Source: JAAYCI01 sp964370195 (GTDB lineage: Bacteria > Bacillota > Clostridia > Oscillospirales > Ruminococcaceae). From it: a stretch of 43,543 bases of DNA. Shown piece by piece: positions 1 to 8,058 of this stretch; the stretch's first letter is position 1; each line of letters opens with the position of its first letter. The stretch is from assembly GCA_964370195.1 (NCBI GenBank), contig CAYJIH010000010.1, positions 1-43,543 on the forward strand. The letters run 5' to 3'. The notes under the pieces are model-generated. The model saw nothing but the letters and a program-made list of their open reading frames with translations. It did not search any database and was not told where the DNA came from. The translations under genes were made by a program, and so were the position numbers.

Positions 1-52
1 AGAAAAGCAGGGTGTGTGTAATCTACCATGTGGGAAGATGGGTTGTAACGAA

Positions 53-80
53 ACAGGCGGAGAGGCCTCCGCTTGTTTTT
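53..80 (+). terminator. Intrinsic terminator for an off-window plus-strand gene
   Basis: A 10-bp stem (ACAGGCGGAG with CTCCGCTTGT, one G-U pair) closes a 4-base loop and is followed directly by a T run. The T-rich side points to termination of plus-strand transcription entering from the left of the window. Confidence 0.7.
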
Positions 81-356
81 GCGTATGCGCAAGGGTTGTT
101 TTAGGCGATGGGAAGAGAAAAGAAATGCCTTTTTGGCGCGTGCAAAAGGGCTGCGTTTTGGGGTGGATGACAAAGTGGATTTTTTAAAAAGATACATCCA
201 TGCACACCGCATTGTTTGCCCTTTTTGTTTGATAGAACAATAATTTCGCCTTTGTTTTAGCAAAGCCCTTGCTCATCAACCACTGCATTTTACTTTTTAC
301 AAAAACGAAACGCTCACCGCACAAACGAGCGCCCAAACACACCAAACGTAAAATTT

Positions 357-390
357 AACCCGAGAGAGCTGAGCTCTCTCGGGTTCGTTT
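357..390. terminator. Perfect palindromic terminator, possibly bidirectional
   Basis: AACCCGAGAGAGCT is repeated inverted as AGCTCTCTCGGGTT with a single central G, giving 14 complementary base pairs on paper (the innermost form the loop). The plus side continues with CG and six Ts. The minus side continues with a weaker TTAAATTTT. It lies 226 bases past the leuC1 stop on the minus strand, so it may serve both strands. Confidence 0.65.
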
Positions 391-558
391 TTTGCCATGT
401 TGCCACTTTTTGCACGCGGCTCTTTTATTTTAAAAAGCCCATCGTTATCAGTTCCGTTTGGAAGGGAACCTTTCAAACATTCTTCGCGCGTTTTTTTGCG
501 CGAAGAAAACGGCCCACCTGCAATCGCCCATGTGAAACGTGCCCTTATACAAAAGTTT

Positions 559-605
559 TACTCAATTTTTTCTAAAAAATTGCGGGGTGCGGGGCGGCGC
601 CCTGC
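559..605 (-). repeat. 47-bp double-hairpin repeat, copy A
   Basis: One of three copies of exactly 47 bp in the window (others at 2432-2478 and 43497-43543). Read on the minus strand it has a GC hairpin (GCAGGGC, loop GCC, GCCCCGC), the linker ACCCCG, an A/T hairpin (CAATTTTTT paired with AAAAAATTG) and the end GAGTA. It starts 10 bases after the leuC1 stop codon in the same orientation as the gene. Confidence 0.85.
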
Positions 606-615
606 GGCCTTCAGG

Positions 616-1869
616 CTAAGTGCAAAGCGAAGGCAAAGCAATTGCACCGGCCAGTGCGGTGGCTGCGGCCACTGCGGGGGAAGCGAGGTAAATTTTGGCA
701 GATTTATCGCCCATACGCCCTAAAAAGTTACGGTTGTTTGTGGCAAGCACCACTTCGTTGGCTGCCACAATGCCGCCACCGCGGCCGCAACATAGGCCGC
801 AACCGGGCATGGTAACAAGCGCGCCGGCTTCGGTAAGCACTTGTAAAATACCTTCGCGTGCGGCGGCGTTGTATACATCGCGCGATGCCGGTGTTACGAT
901 AAAACGTGTGAAATTGGAAATTTTCTTCCCTTTTAGTAAATCGGCAGCGATGCGCAAATCCTCTAGGCGCCCATTGGTGCAACTACCAAGAAAAACTTCG
1001 TCCACCGGCGTGCCAACAAGCTCGCGAATGGGGCGGATGTCATCCACCTGCGACGGGCACGCGGCCACGGGTTCTAATTCTTCCGCGGTGTAACATATTT
1101 TTTTGGCATACTGTGCATCGGCATCAGGGCGCAGTTCCTCTAAATCAAACGACACATCGCCGCAATATGTAAGAGAGGCGGTGTTTGGCGCGAACACAGC
1201 GCATTTGGCGCCGGCTTCAATGGCCATGTTGGCAAGCGTCATGCGCTCGGAAAGTGTCATATTATCAATCGTGTTACCGCAAAATTCAAGCGCTTGATAC
1301 GTGCTGCCGTCGGCACCGAGGTCGCCGATGAGACGCAAAATAAGGTCTTTGGCGTACACGTGGTTTGCAAATTTTCCGTTCACTTCGATGCGGATGGTTG
1401 CGGGCACGCGCACCCACATTTCACCCGTGCCCAGCACGGCCGCCATTTCGGTGTAGCCGATGCCCGTAGAAAACGCGCCCACAGCGCCGTATGTGGTGGT
1501 GTGGCTGTCTGTGCCAAACGCGATGTCGCCCGGTTTCACATACCCTTGCTCCACCATCAGCTGATGACAGATGCCGTCGGCACGATGAACATGCGTTAAA
1601 CCGTATTTTTCTGCAAAAGCATCGCCGGCTTTATGGTGCCGCACGTCGTCGAATTCGGCCGCGGGAACGAGGTGATCGTAAATTAAAACGGCGCTTTCGG
1701 CGTTGTGAAGTTTTGTAAAGCCCATTTGTTCAAATTTTTCTGCCACAAATGGAATGAAAATATCGTGTATCATCAGGCGATTGGGCCGCACCGTAACAAT
1801 GTCGCCCGGCGCGGTGTTGCGAAGGCCTGCGTTGCGTGCAATAATTTTTTCAATTAGCGTCATGCCCAT
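616..1869 (-). CDS. leuC: 3-isopropylmalate dehydratase, large subunit (pair 1)
   Basis: This is the catalytic large subunit of an aconitase-superfamily isomerase. In leucine synthesis the family interconverts 2- and 3-isopropylmalate through a [4Fe-4S] cluster in the cytoplasm. The 417-aa length is normal for the LeuC type. The three cluster cysteines are visible: Cys297 in GSCTNGR, and Cys357 and Cys360 in PGCGLC. The substrate-binding stretches GICHQLMVE and GTDSHT are present. Its ATG follows the leuD1 stop with no gap (TAAATG), so the two subunits are translationally coupled. A paralogue lies at 3170-4414, so this one could be the true LeuC or a related hydro-lyase (homoaconitase, citramalate or dimethylmalate type); the sequence does not decide this. 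Confidence 0.9.
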   Translation of the reverse strand: MGMTLIEKIIARNAGLRNTAPGDIVTVRPNRLMIHDIFIPFVAEKFEQMGFTKLHNAESAVLIYDHLVPAAEFDDVRHHKAGDAFAEKYGLTHVHRADGICHQLMVEQGYVKPGDIAFGTDSHTTTYGAVGAFSTGIGYTEMAAVLGTGEMWVRVPATIRIEVNGKFANHVYAKDLILRLIGDLGADGSTYQALEFCGNTIDNMTLSERMTLANMAIEAGAKCAVFAPNTASLTYCGDVSFDLEELRPDADAQYAKKICYTAEELEPVAACPSQVDDIRPIRELVGTPVDEVFLGSCTNGRLEDLRIAADLLKGKKISNFTRFIVTPASRDVYNAAAREGILQVLTEAGALVTMPGCGLCCGRGGGIVAANEVVLATNNRNFLGRMGDKSAKIYLASPAVAAATALAGAIALPSLCT

Positions 1870-2364
1870 TTAATCCACCCCGTTTCGTTTGCGCATGGCG
1901 GCCACCAGCCCGCCACTTTCTAAGATGCTGCGTACATTTTCTGCCATAGGGTTGAGCGGATAACGCGTGCCATCGTGCTGTATATATTCGCCCGGCACCA
2001 CATGCAGTGTGTCGCCTTCTTTTACGTGTGCGGCAAGGTTGTTGCATTCCAGCACGGGCAAACCGTTGTTGATGGCATTGCGGAAAAAAATGCGCGCAAA
2101 ACTGCTGGCGATGATGGCCGAAACACCCAGCGCTTTGATGACTTCCGGCGCTTGCTCGCGCGAGGAACCGCATCCAAAATTGCGCCCCGCCACCAAAATA
2201 TCGCCCGGCTGAATGGCAGACGCAAGGTCGCTGCGAAGAGGCGAAAACGCATACGGCGCCATTTCTTTTACACTGGGCAATGCTAAATATTCGGTTGGGA
2301 TGATGATGTCTGTGTCAATGTCGTCTGATAGCAACCATACACGGCCGCTGAACTGCTTTTGCAT
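1870..2364 (-). CDS. leuD: 3-isopropylmalate dehydratase, small subunit (pair 1)
   Basis: The small swivelling-domain subunit of the isomerase, 164 aa. Family marks are DDIDTDIIIPTEYL near the N terminus, GRNFGCGSSREQAP, and FARIFFRNAINNGLP. The specificity loop reads YLAL, lacking the Arg described for homoaconitase-type small subunits (YLRT), which fits an isopropylmalate-like hydrophobic substrate. I place the start at the ATG ending at 2364 because AAGGAGA sits just upstream. An open frame continues 51 codons further upstream, but it runs through the dispersed repeat at 2432-2478. The small subunit precedes the large one, the reverse of the common leuC-leuD order. Confidence 0.88.
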   Translation of the reverse strand: MQKQFSGRVWLLSDDIDTDIIIPTEYLALPSVKEMAPYAFSPLRSDLASAIQPGDILVAGRNFGCGSSREQAPEVIKALGVSAIIASSFARIFFRNAINNGLPVLECNNLAAHVKEGDTLHVVPGEYIQHDGTRYPLNPMAENVRSILESGGLVAAMRKRNGVD

Positions 2365-2431
2365 CGATGGTTTCTCCTTGTTGCATGCGGGGCGCGGCTT
2401 TCGGCCTCGGCCGTAGCTTCCGGTCAAGGTC

Positions 2432-2478
2432 GTGGGGCTCGGCCCCACACCCCGCGATTTTTTATAAAAAATCGAGTA
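2432..2478 (+). repeat. 47-bp double-hairpin repeat, copy B
   Basis: The same 47-bp layout as copies A and C. The first hairpin is GTGGGGC, loop TCG, GCCCCAC (perfect 7-bp stem). The second is CGATTTTTT paired with AAAAAATCG. Compared with copy A, the substitutions at positions 2/16 and 25/42 keep pairing, so both stems covary. This copy is on the strand opposite to its neighbours leuD1 and leuC2. Confidence 0.85.
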
Positions 2479-2724
2479 AAATTTTATCTTAAAATAAGTT
2501 GGGGAAGGCACCGCCAAATGGAAACAGGCACAGGCGGCTGTGCCTGTTTGGCGATATTTGTATTTTTTTGTGGGAAGAAAAGAGGGGTTTTAATTACAAA
2601 TTGTATATTTATGAAGACAATATACCGCTTGGCTGTAATTGTTTTGTTTGTTGCCTTTCGGTAGGCCTTTCGCTTTTTGCAAAGCAAAGCCCAAAGGTTA
2701 AAAAGGCGAGGGTAGGAAGAAAGT

Positions 2725-2811
2725 GTCAAAGGCCGGAAAGGGAAACGTCAAAGGCCGGAAAGGGAAACGTCAAAGGCCGGAAAGGGGAACACCAAAGGCC
2801 GGAAAGGAAAC
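2725..2811 (+). repeat. 22-bp tandem repeat, four units
   Basis: Four head-to-tail units begin at 2725, 2747, 2769 and 2791. The first two are identical; the third has one change and the last is 21 bp with several. Each unit contains CAAAGGCCGGAAAGG. There are no unique spacers, so it is not a CRISPR array. The period is not a multiple of three and no supported gene covers it. Confidence 0.9.
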
Positions 2812-2957
2812 GCTGTAAGGGTGCTTTGAGGTGGTTTAAAATGCCTTTGAACGGTTCGGCAGTTGTGAAACAAAAAAGCCGAGATAGGCGTTGCCAATGG
2901 TAAAATGACGTTTGCCGAAAAATACGAAAAAATAGGTTGAAAATATAAAATGATTTA

Positions 2958-2992
2958 CATATTGTATTTTTATTTAACAAATATACAATATG
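2958..2992. repeat. AT-rich 10-bp inverted repeat
   Basis: CATATTGTAT at 2958-2967 is repeated inverted at 2983-2992 with a 15-base AT-rich loop. It lies 178 bases past the leuC2 stop on the minus strand. It may be a weak terminator or an operator for leuD1; the sequence does not decide. Confidence 0.5.
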
Positions 2993-3169
2993 GGTGTTTG
3001 TTTTTTGGCGGAACGTCCGTGTATTTAGTGTGAAAAAGCCACAGCGCTTGCGTGGGTTTCTTGTTGCCTTTGGCGCCTCGTGCGGAGGTCTTTTTCGATG
3101 TGGGGCCACTGCAAGCCGGCAGAAAATTTTCTGCAAGAAAGGCGCCAAGGGGTTCGCCTTAAAAATCGG

Positions 3170-4414
3170 TTACGGGGCAAGCGAAATTTTGCCTTGCAGG
3201 GCCGAGGCGGTGACGGTGGCGGCGCTGGCAAGGTACACCTTAGAGGACGGATGTCCACTGCGTCCTTTAAAGTTGCGCGTGCCGGTGGACACAAGAACTT
3301 CGTCTGGGCCCAAAACGCCTTGGCAACTGCCCCAACATACAGAACAGTTCGCGTTTACCACCATGGCGCCGGCCTCGTTTAACGTTGTGATGATGCCTTC
3401 GGAAAGGGCTTCGGCATACACTTCGTTTGAGGCAGGTGCAACAATAAAACGCACACTTGGGTGGATTTTTTTGCCTTTCACCAAGGCGGCGGCAAGGCGA
3501 AGCTCCTCAAGGCGGCCGCTGTTGCAACTGCCAAGGAAGGCCTCGTCAATCGGTGTGCCCACCACTTCGCGTGCAGGCACAATATCGTCGATGTTATCCG
3601 GGCGTGCCACAACGGGCTCCAGCGTGGAAAGATCGTACGTATAGGTGGCTTCAAACTCAGCGTCCTCATCGCTTTCAAAACACGCAAGAGGTTCGCGCCC
3701 GCGTTTTGCAAGATAGTCAAGCACCTTGTCGTCGCATGGCATCAGCGCCGTTTTGGCGCCGGCTTCCACGGCAAGGTTCGAAAGCACCAGCCGCTCGCCA
3801 ATGCTCATGGCGGCAAGGCCGTCGCCGCAGAATTCCATAATTTTATAATTGGCACCGTCGGCCCCAATATCGCCGATGATACGCAGCATTAAATCGCGCG
3901 AGCTAACACCGTTTGGCAAGGTGCCACGCAGCTCGAACCGCAAGGTTTTTGGCACCAAAAGCCACGTGGTGCCCGTTACCATGCCAAATAGAAAATCGGT
4001 GCTGCCAACGCCGGTGCCAAACGCGCCCAGCGCGCCATACGTGCAGGTGTGGCTGTCGGCCCCGATGATAACCTCGCCACAGCGCACGTGGTTTTCAACC
4101 ATGAGCTGATGGCAAACGCCTTTGCCCTCGTAAAACGTGATGTCGTTCTTTTTGGCAAATTCACGCATGATGCGATGCGCCGCCGCCGTTTTGGGGCTGT
4201 CGGCCGGGGCGTTGTGGTCTATAACAAACACAAGTTTTGAAGCATCGGCAAGGCGTGGGTTTTTCAGTTTGTTTTCGTACATACCCAGCGTGATGTGGGT
4301 GGTGCCGTCGTTGCTCATAAGTTTATCAAGCTGCACGGTGTGGATTTCGCCCGGTTTTACCTGCGGCACACCGGCGGCACGCGCAATAATTTTTTCGCCC
4401 ATGGTCATGCCCAT
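3170..4414 (-). CDS. Aconitase-family isomerase large subunit (pair 2; LeuC-like)
   Basis: A second large subunit of the isopropylmalate dehydratase/homoaconitase family, 414 aa, with cluster cysteines Cys297, Cys357 and Cys360. The residues around them differ from pair 1 and from the family norm: GSCNSGR replaces GSCTNGR, and ANCSVCWGSCQG replaces PGCGLCCGRGGG. These segments line the active site, so the two pairs may act on different 2-hydroxy-diacids. KGVCHQLMVE and GADSHTCTYG are conserved. The gene starts one base after the leuD2 stop, preceded by GGAGGTG. Candidates are leucine synthesis, citramalate-linked isoleucine synthesis, homoaconitase or 2,3-dimethylmalate dehydratase; I cannot choose among them. 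Confidence 0.82.
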   Translation of the reverse strand: MGMTMGEKIIARAAGVPQVKPGEIHTVQLDKLMSNDGTTHITLGMYENKLKNPRLADASKLVFVIDHNAPADSPKTAAAHRIMREFAKKNDITFYEGKGVCHQLMVENHVRCGEVIIGADSHTCTYGALGAFGTGVGSTDFLFGMVTGTTWLLVPKTLRFELRGTLPNGVSSRDLMLRIIGDIGADGANYKIMEFCGDGLAAMSIGERLVLSNLAVEAGAKTALMPCDDKVLDYLAKRGREPLACFESDEDAEFEATYTYDLSTLEPVVARPDNIDDIVPAREVVGTPIDEAFLGSCNSGRLEELRLAAALVKGKKIHPSVRFIVAPASNEVYAEALSEGIITTLNEAGAMVVNANCSVCWGSCQGVLGPDEVLVSTGTRNFKGRSGHPSSKVYLASAATVTASALQGKISLAP

Positions 4415-4415
4415 T

Positions 4416-4895
4416 TTATTGCACCTCCCGTGCGTTTAGCCAAGAGAGCAGGCCACCGCTTTCTAAAATTTCTTGCATGTGTACGGGCAATTTTGTACAT
4501 TCAAAATGCTGTGTGCCACTTTGTAACAGGCCGTCTGTTAAGGTAAGCGTGGCCTCGTCGCCATCGTTTAGCGTGCCGGGCACAGTTTCGCATTCTAAAA
4601 CGGGCAAGCCAATGTTGATGGCGTTGCGGAAAAAAATGCGCGCAAAACTTTGTGCAATCACAGCAGAAACACCGAGTGCTTTTAATACGCTTGGCGCTTG
4701 CTCGCGCGAGGAACCACAACCGAAATTGCGGCCCGCTACAATAAAATCGCCCGGTTGTACGTCGTTTGCAAAATCGGCACGAAGAGATTCAAACGCGTGG
4801 GTTTTCATTTCCTCGATGCTGGGCAAAATGAGGTACTGGCTGGCGAGAATTTGGTCTGTGTCGACATTGTCTGCAAATAAAAAAATTCGGGACAA
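4416..4895 (-). CDS. Aconitase-family isomerase small subunit (pair 2; LeuD-like)
   Basis: The small subunit partner of the downstream large subunit, 159 aa. It shares DNVDTDQILASQYL, GRNFGCGSSREQAP and FARIFFRNAIN with leuD1. Its specificity loop is YLIL, again without Arg. The start is a TTG at 4895-4893, placed by a perfect AGGAGG seven bases upstream. No ATG gives a full N terminus. It is the first gene of the minus-strand run, so the promoter should lie in 4896-5262. Confidence 0.82.
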   Translation of the reverse strand: MSRIFLFADNVDTDQILASQYLILPSIEEMKTHAFESLRADFANDVQPGDFIVAGRNFGCGSSREQAPSVLKALGVSAVIAQSFARIFFRNAINIGLPVLECETVPGTLNDGDEATLTLTDGLLQSGTQHFECTKLPVHMQEILESGGLLSWLNAREVQ

Positions 4896-5532
4896 GATAG
4901 GGCCTCCTTTTTTTGGAAAACACCGAAAACCAAAATTACTTAAAAAACCGGCTTAAAGGGCCGCCCGAATACCAAAAAACAGTGAAAAACAAACGCATAT
5001 TTTTGTGTGAAAATAGGCTGGAATAACAAGGGGATCCCCCCGTGTTGGGCTGCCAAAAAAGTGCCCATTGCGCGGCGTTACAGCGGCGGACGATGCAAAA
5101 GTATAGCGTAAATACGCATTTTTGCGTCGCTGTGTGTTGGCGCTTTGCACTATTTGCTGCCCGGATGTTTTTTGCTACTTCGAAACGCGGCAAACCGCAC
5201 GTTTGCCATGCGGGGCGTTTTGCCGTGTTTCGTTTGGTATACGCATAAGGTGCGGTGTTTGTTGACATTTATCATACACCATCTGCCAAAAACAGGCAAG
5301 AGGGCGCTGCATACTATACACTATATAATGGGCAATTATGACAATACGGTGAAAAGCATGGAAAAAGACTTGAAAAATGTTTGGTTTCAAGGTAGGCTAT
5401 TAGAAGAAGGTGGATAGCTGCCCTTTTAAATTTGCTTTATGGGAAGCGAAACGCCAAGTGTGTATAACCGCAATGTGGTGTTACACTTTTTTTACTGCGG
5501 CCTTGTTAGGCTCATGGAGAGGATACAACATT
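4896..5532. other. Divergent control region between leuD2 and the PBP gene
   Basis: This 0.6-kb region separates divergent genes and I see no supported CDS in it. It carries the overlapping palindromes at 5106-5127. On the plus side there is an isolated TTGACA (5262-5267) and a TATAAT (5324-5329) that are too far apart to form one promoter. A GGGGATCCCC palindrome lies near 5031. No T-box sequence is seen upstream of leuD2, in contrast to ilvB. Confidence 0.5.
5100..5127 (-). promoter_or_regulatory. Overlapping palindromes beside a possible leuD2 -10 box
   Basis: GCGTA-AA-TACGC (5106-5117) overlaps ACGCA-TTTT-TGCGT (5114-5127), so only one of the two hairpins can form at a time. A minus-strand TATACT (5105-5100) adjoins them, but the matching -35 is poor. 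This could be an operator/promoter for the leuD2-leuC2 pair; it is a suggestion from position only. Confidence 0.3.
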
Positions 5533-7944
5533 TTGAAATTTGATGCAAATAATAGCAAGCACGGCCCTGTTTCAAATGGCCGCCCCATGCGCCGGGCAGT
5601 TCCGGTGCCGGCAGGGGCGCAAGGTGCCCAATATGGGGACACACGCCCAATGATGGCCATACAAGAAGAGCGCCCGCCGGCAAATGCAAACGCAGGCACA
5701 AGCCAAAACGCCACACGTGTGATGAACCAGCCCCAGCCACCTCGGCCACCGCGTGGCAGAAAACCGAAGCGAAAACCGAATGCCGCCAAAACGGCAAAAG
5801 TGGTGATTGCAAATATCTTCAAAAGCCTTCTGGTGCTGATGTGTGTGGGCCTGATGGTGGTGGCCATCATTGGTGTGCAAGTTACAGCGTATGTGATGGA
5901 AACAACAGCCGATGACGATGTGACGCTGGATTTGGAGCTCTTGCAACTGCCTCAAACGGGCTATATTTTGGCAAAGGACCCCGATACAGACGAATGGATA
6001 GAGTATCAGCAGCTCACAAGGGAATCGAACAGTGAGTGGGTGGCGCTGGATAGAATTCCCGATTATGTGGTGGATGCCGTTGTGGCCACCGAAGACAGGG
6101 AGTTTTACGAGCATGCGGGTGTTTCGTTCGAGCGCACCGTGTACGCCATGCTCAATGAGGTGTTCCAGTTCCAGTCGACATTTGGTGGCTCTACCATCGA
6201 CCAACAGCTGGTGAAAAACATTACGGATGACCGCGCGGTGGAGGGCGAGGCCGGCTATCAGCGCAAAATTCGCGAAATTTTCCGTGCGTGGGGTCTAAAC
6301 ACACGCTACTCCAAAGATATGATTATGGAGGCCTACCTCAACACCTTGCCGCTTTCGGGCACGATTGTGGGTGTGCAGGCAGGCGCCAAAGAATATTTTG
6401 ACAAAGACGTGAGCGAACTGACGCTGGCCGAATGTGCTTTGATTGCCGGCATCACGCGTGCACCCACGTACTACAGCCCCATTCAAAACCCAGACAATGC
6501 GCTGGAGCGCCGAAACGACGTGCTTTACTTCATGCTTGAAACGGGCAGCATTACACAGGCCGAGTTTGATGAAGCCGTGGCACAGCCGCTGGGGCTCAAC
6601 CAAGGTCAGCTGGAAGAGGCGCTTTCGGCCGAGCAACAAGTAACAACCTATTTTACCGATGCTGTGTTTGAGCAAGTGGTAAATGATTTGGTGGAGCAAG
6701 GCATCTGCGCTTCGCGCGAGGCTGCCGTGGACTATTATTACACCGAGGGCTTGCATATTGAATCCACCGTGGATTTGCGTTTGCAAGAAGAAATGGAACG
6801 CTTGTATTCGCTGGAAGTGGGCGAAGAAGGCAGCCCGTTCCCCGAGGCGGTGAGCGTCACCGATGACGCAGGCAACACCATTTATCCGCAAAGCGCCATG
6901 GCCGTGGTGCGCTACGATGGCTCTTTGGCAGGCGTTGTGGGTGGCATTGGCGAAAAAGAGGAAAGCCTTGGCTTAAACCGTGCCACACAGTCGGTGCGGC
7001 AGGTGGGCTCTACCATGAAACCGATTGCGGCATATGCCTTGGGCATTGATTTGGGCGTGGTAAGCTATGCCACGCGCGTGCCCGACACGTATGTAATTCC
7101 TTCGCAAAACTGGCCTGTAAACTATGGGCCTTCGGCGCCGTCGAACACCACAGTGCCCGTGTACAGCGCACTGGCACAGAGCTTGAACACCATCCCCGCG
7201 CACATTGGCGAGTGGATTGGCGTGCCGGTGTTGTATGACTTTTTAGAGAACACGCTGGAAGTATCTACCTTGGTGGGCGAAGGCGATGTGAACGATTATG
7301 GCTTGTCTCCGCTGGTTTTGGGCGGTATGACCGAGGGGATGATTCCTGCCGAATTGGCCGCAGCGTACACAATGTTTGGCGGGGAAGACACGTATGGTGT
7401 GCACAACACCTTGCATTGCTACGAGCGTGTAACGGATGCAAGTGGCAATGTGGTGCTAGAGCCGGAGATTGCTTCGATGCAAGCCATTTCACCGGAAAGC
7501 GGTTATATTATGAATCGTCTTTTAAGCGGTGTTTTAAACTCTGCAGGGGGCACGGCATATGGTATGACTTTGCAAACAAGCGATGCTGTGGGAAAAACGG
7601 GTACCACAAGCGATGACAAAGACCGTTGGTTCGTGGGCCTTACACCAAACTACGTTTCGGCTGTGTGGTGGGGCTACGACGAAAACGAGGTAATCAACTG
7701 GTCGCCGTCGGCCTCTACAAACCCACCGCCGAACGTGTGGCGCGAGGTGATGGACAACGTGCAGGCCGAAATGCCGGAGGCCACATTCCCAGAGATTCCT
7801 TCCGGTGTGGTAGAGCGTGCCTACTGTGTAGATACCGGCCTTTTGGCAGGTGACGCATGCGCCAGCCGTGGCGTTGGATATTACAACGAAACAAGCTTGC
7901 CTGCTGTTTGTTTGGGGAACCATCCGGCACCGGCAGAAGCATAA
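5533..7944 (+). CDS. Bifunctional class A penicillin-binding protein (PBP1A-like)
   Basis: It polymerises and cross-links peptidoglycan at the outer face of the membrane. From the N terminus (803 aa): a Pro/Arg-rich cytoplasmic tail of about 85 residues, one membrane helix near 90-120, a GT51 glycosyltransferase domain with the catalytic TEDREFYEHAG (186-196) and GGSTIDQQLVKN, then a transpeptidase with STMK (493-496), SLN (550-552) and KTG (688-690). All catalytic motifs are intact. I choose the TTG at 5533 because GGAGAGGA lies eight bases upstream. An in-frame extension to 5410 lacks a good ribosome site. A strong hairpin terminator follows the stop. Confidence 0.92.
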   Translation: MKFDANNSKHGPVSNGRPMRRAVPVPAGAQGAQYGDTRPMMAIQEERPPANANAGTSQNATRVMNQPQPPRPPRGRKPKRKPNAAKTAKVVIANIFKSLLVLMCVGLMVVAIIGVQVTAYVMETTADDDVTLDLELLQLPQTGYILAKDPDTDEWIEYQQLTRESNSEWVALDRIPDYVVDAVVATEDREFYEHAGVSFERTVYAMLNEVFQFQSTFGGSTIDQQLVKNITDDRAVEGEAGYQRKIREIFRAWGLNTRYSKDMIMEAYLNTLPLSGTIVGVQAGAKEYFDKDVSELTLAECALIAGITRAPTYYSPIQNPDNALERRNDVLYFMLETGSITQAEFDEAVAQPLGLNQGQLEEALSAEQQVTTYFTDAVFEQVVNDLVEQGICASREAAVDYYYTEGLHIESTVDLRLQEEMERLYSLEVGEEGSPFPEAVSVTDDAGNTIYPQSAMAVVRYDGSLAGVVGGIGEKEESLGLNRATQSVRQVGSTMKPIAAYALGIDLGVVSYATRVPDTYVIPSQNWPVNYGPSAPSNTTVPVYSALAQSLNTIPAHIGEWIGVPVLYDFLENTLEVSTLVGEGDVNDYGLSPLVLGGMTEGMIPAELAAAYTMFGGEDTYGVHNTLHCYERVTDASGNVVLEPEIASMQAISPESGYIMNRLLSGVLNSAGGTAYGMTLQTSDAVGKTGTTSDDKDRWFVGLTPNYVSAVWWGYDENEVINWSPSASTNPPPNVWREVMDNVQAEMPEATFPEIPSGVVERAYCVDTGLLAGDACASRGVGYYNETSLPAVCLGNHPAPAEA

Positions 7945-7966
7945 AAACATTTTCTAATAAATAGAT

Positions 7967-8039
7967 GCGCCGTGGTGCGCCACCAAAAGGCTTTTGAGCC
8001 AAGCGGAAGGCAAACCACGGCGCTTTTTTGTAAAAAAAG
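7967..8039 (+). terminator. Terminator between the PBP gene and rmuC
   Basis: GCGCCGTGGT (7967-7976) pairs perfectly with ACCACGGCGC (8024-8033), followed by six Ts. The long loop holds a smaller hairpin (GGC...GCC). It ends only 20 bases before the rmuC start, so rmuC is read by read-through or from a promoter inside this stretch. Confidence 0.8.
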
Positions 8040-8058
8040 GAAGAAACAGGGGGAGACA

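Larger units (their letters stand above)
1..615. other. Left-edge intergenic region without a supported gene
   Basis: I see no convincing gene here. It contains a plus-strand hairpin terminator (53-80), a second perfect hairpin (357-385) and one copy of the 47-bp structured repeat (559-605). The two hairpins suggest that a plus-strand gene ends just left of the window and that the minus-strand leuD1-leuC1 transcript runs out in this stretch. A short Cys-rich open frame from base 2 to 187 has no start in the window and is crossed by the 53-80 terminator, so it is not called. Confidence 0.6.
2365..3169. other. 0.8-kb spacer between the two leuDC pairs; no gene seen
   Basis: This interval separates the end of leuC2 from the start of leuD1, both on the minus strand. 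I find no supported gene. It holds the 47-bp repeat copy B, a four-unit 22-bp tandem repeat (2725-2811) and an AT-rich 10-bp inverted repeat (2958-2992) that may end the leuD2-leuC2 transcript. Any promoter for leuD1 must lie here, but no good -35/-10 pair stands out. Confidence 0.6.

Noticed and set aside
2..187. Cys-rich open frame at the left edge
   Set aside because: No start codon with a ribosome site in the window, and a strong terminator hairpin (53-80) lies inside it; more likely chance.
2725..2811. CRISPR-like array
   Set aside because: Units are directly adjacent without spacers and no cas gene is near.
4896..5532. T-box or other riboswitch upstream of leuD2
   Set aside because: No T-box core (GGTGG-ACC type) or matching stem structure on the minus strand, unlike the ilvB leader.
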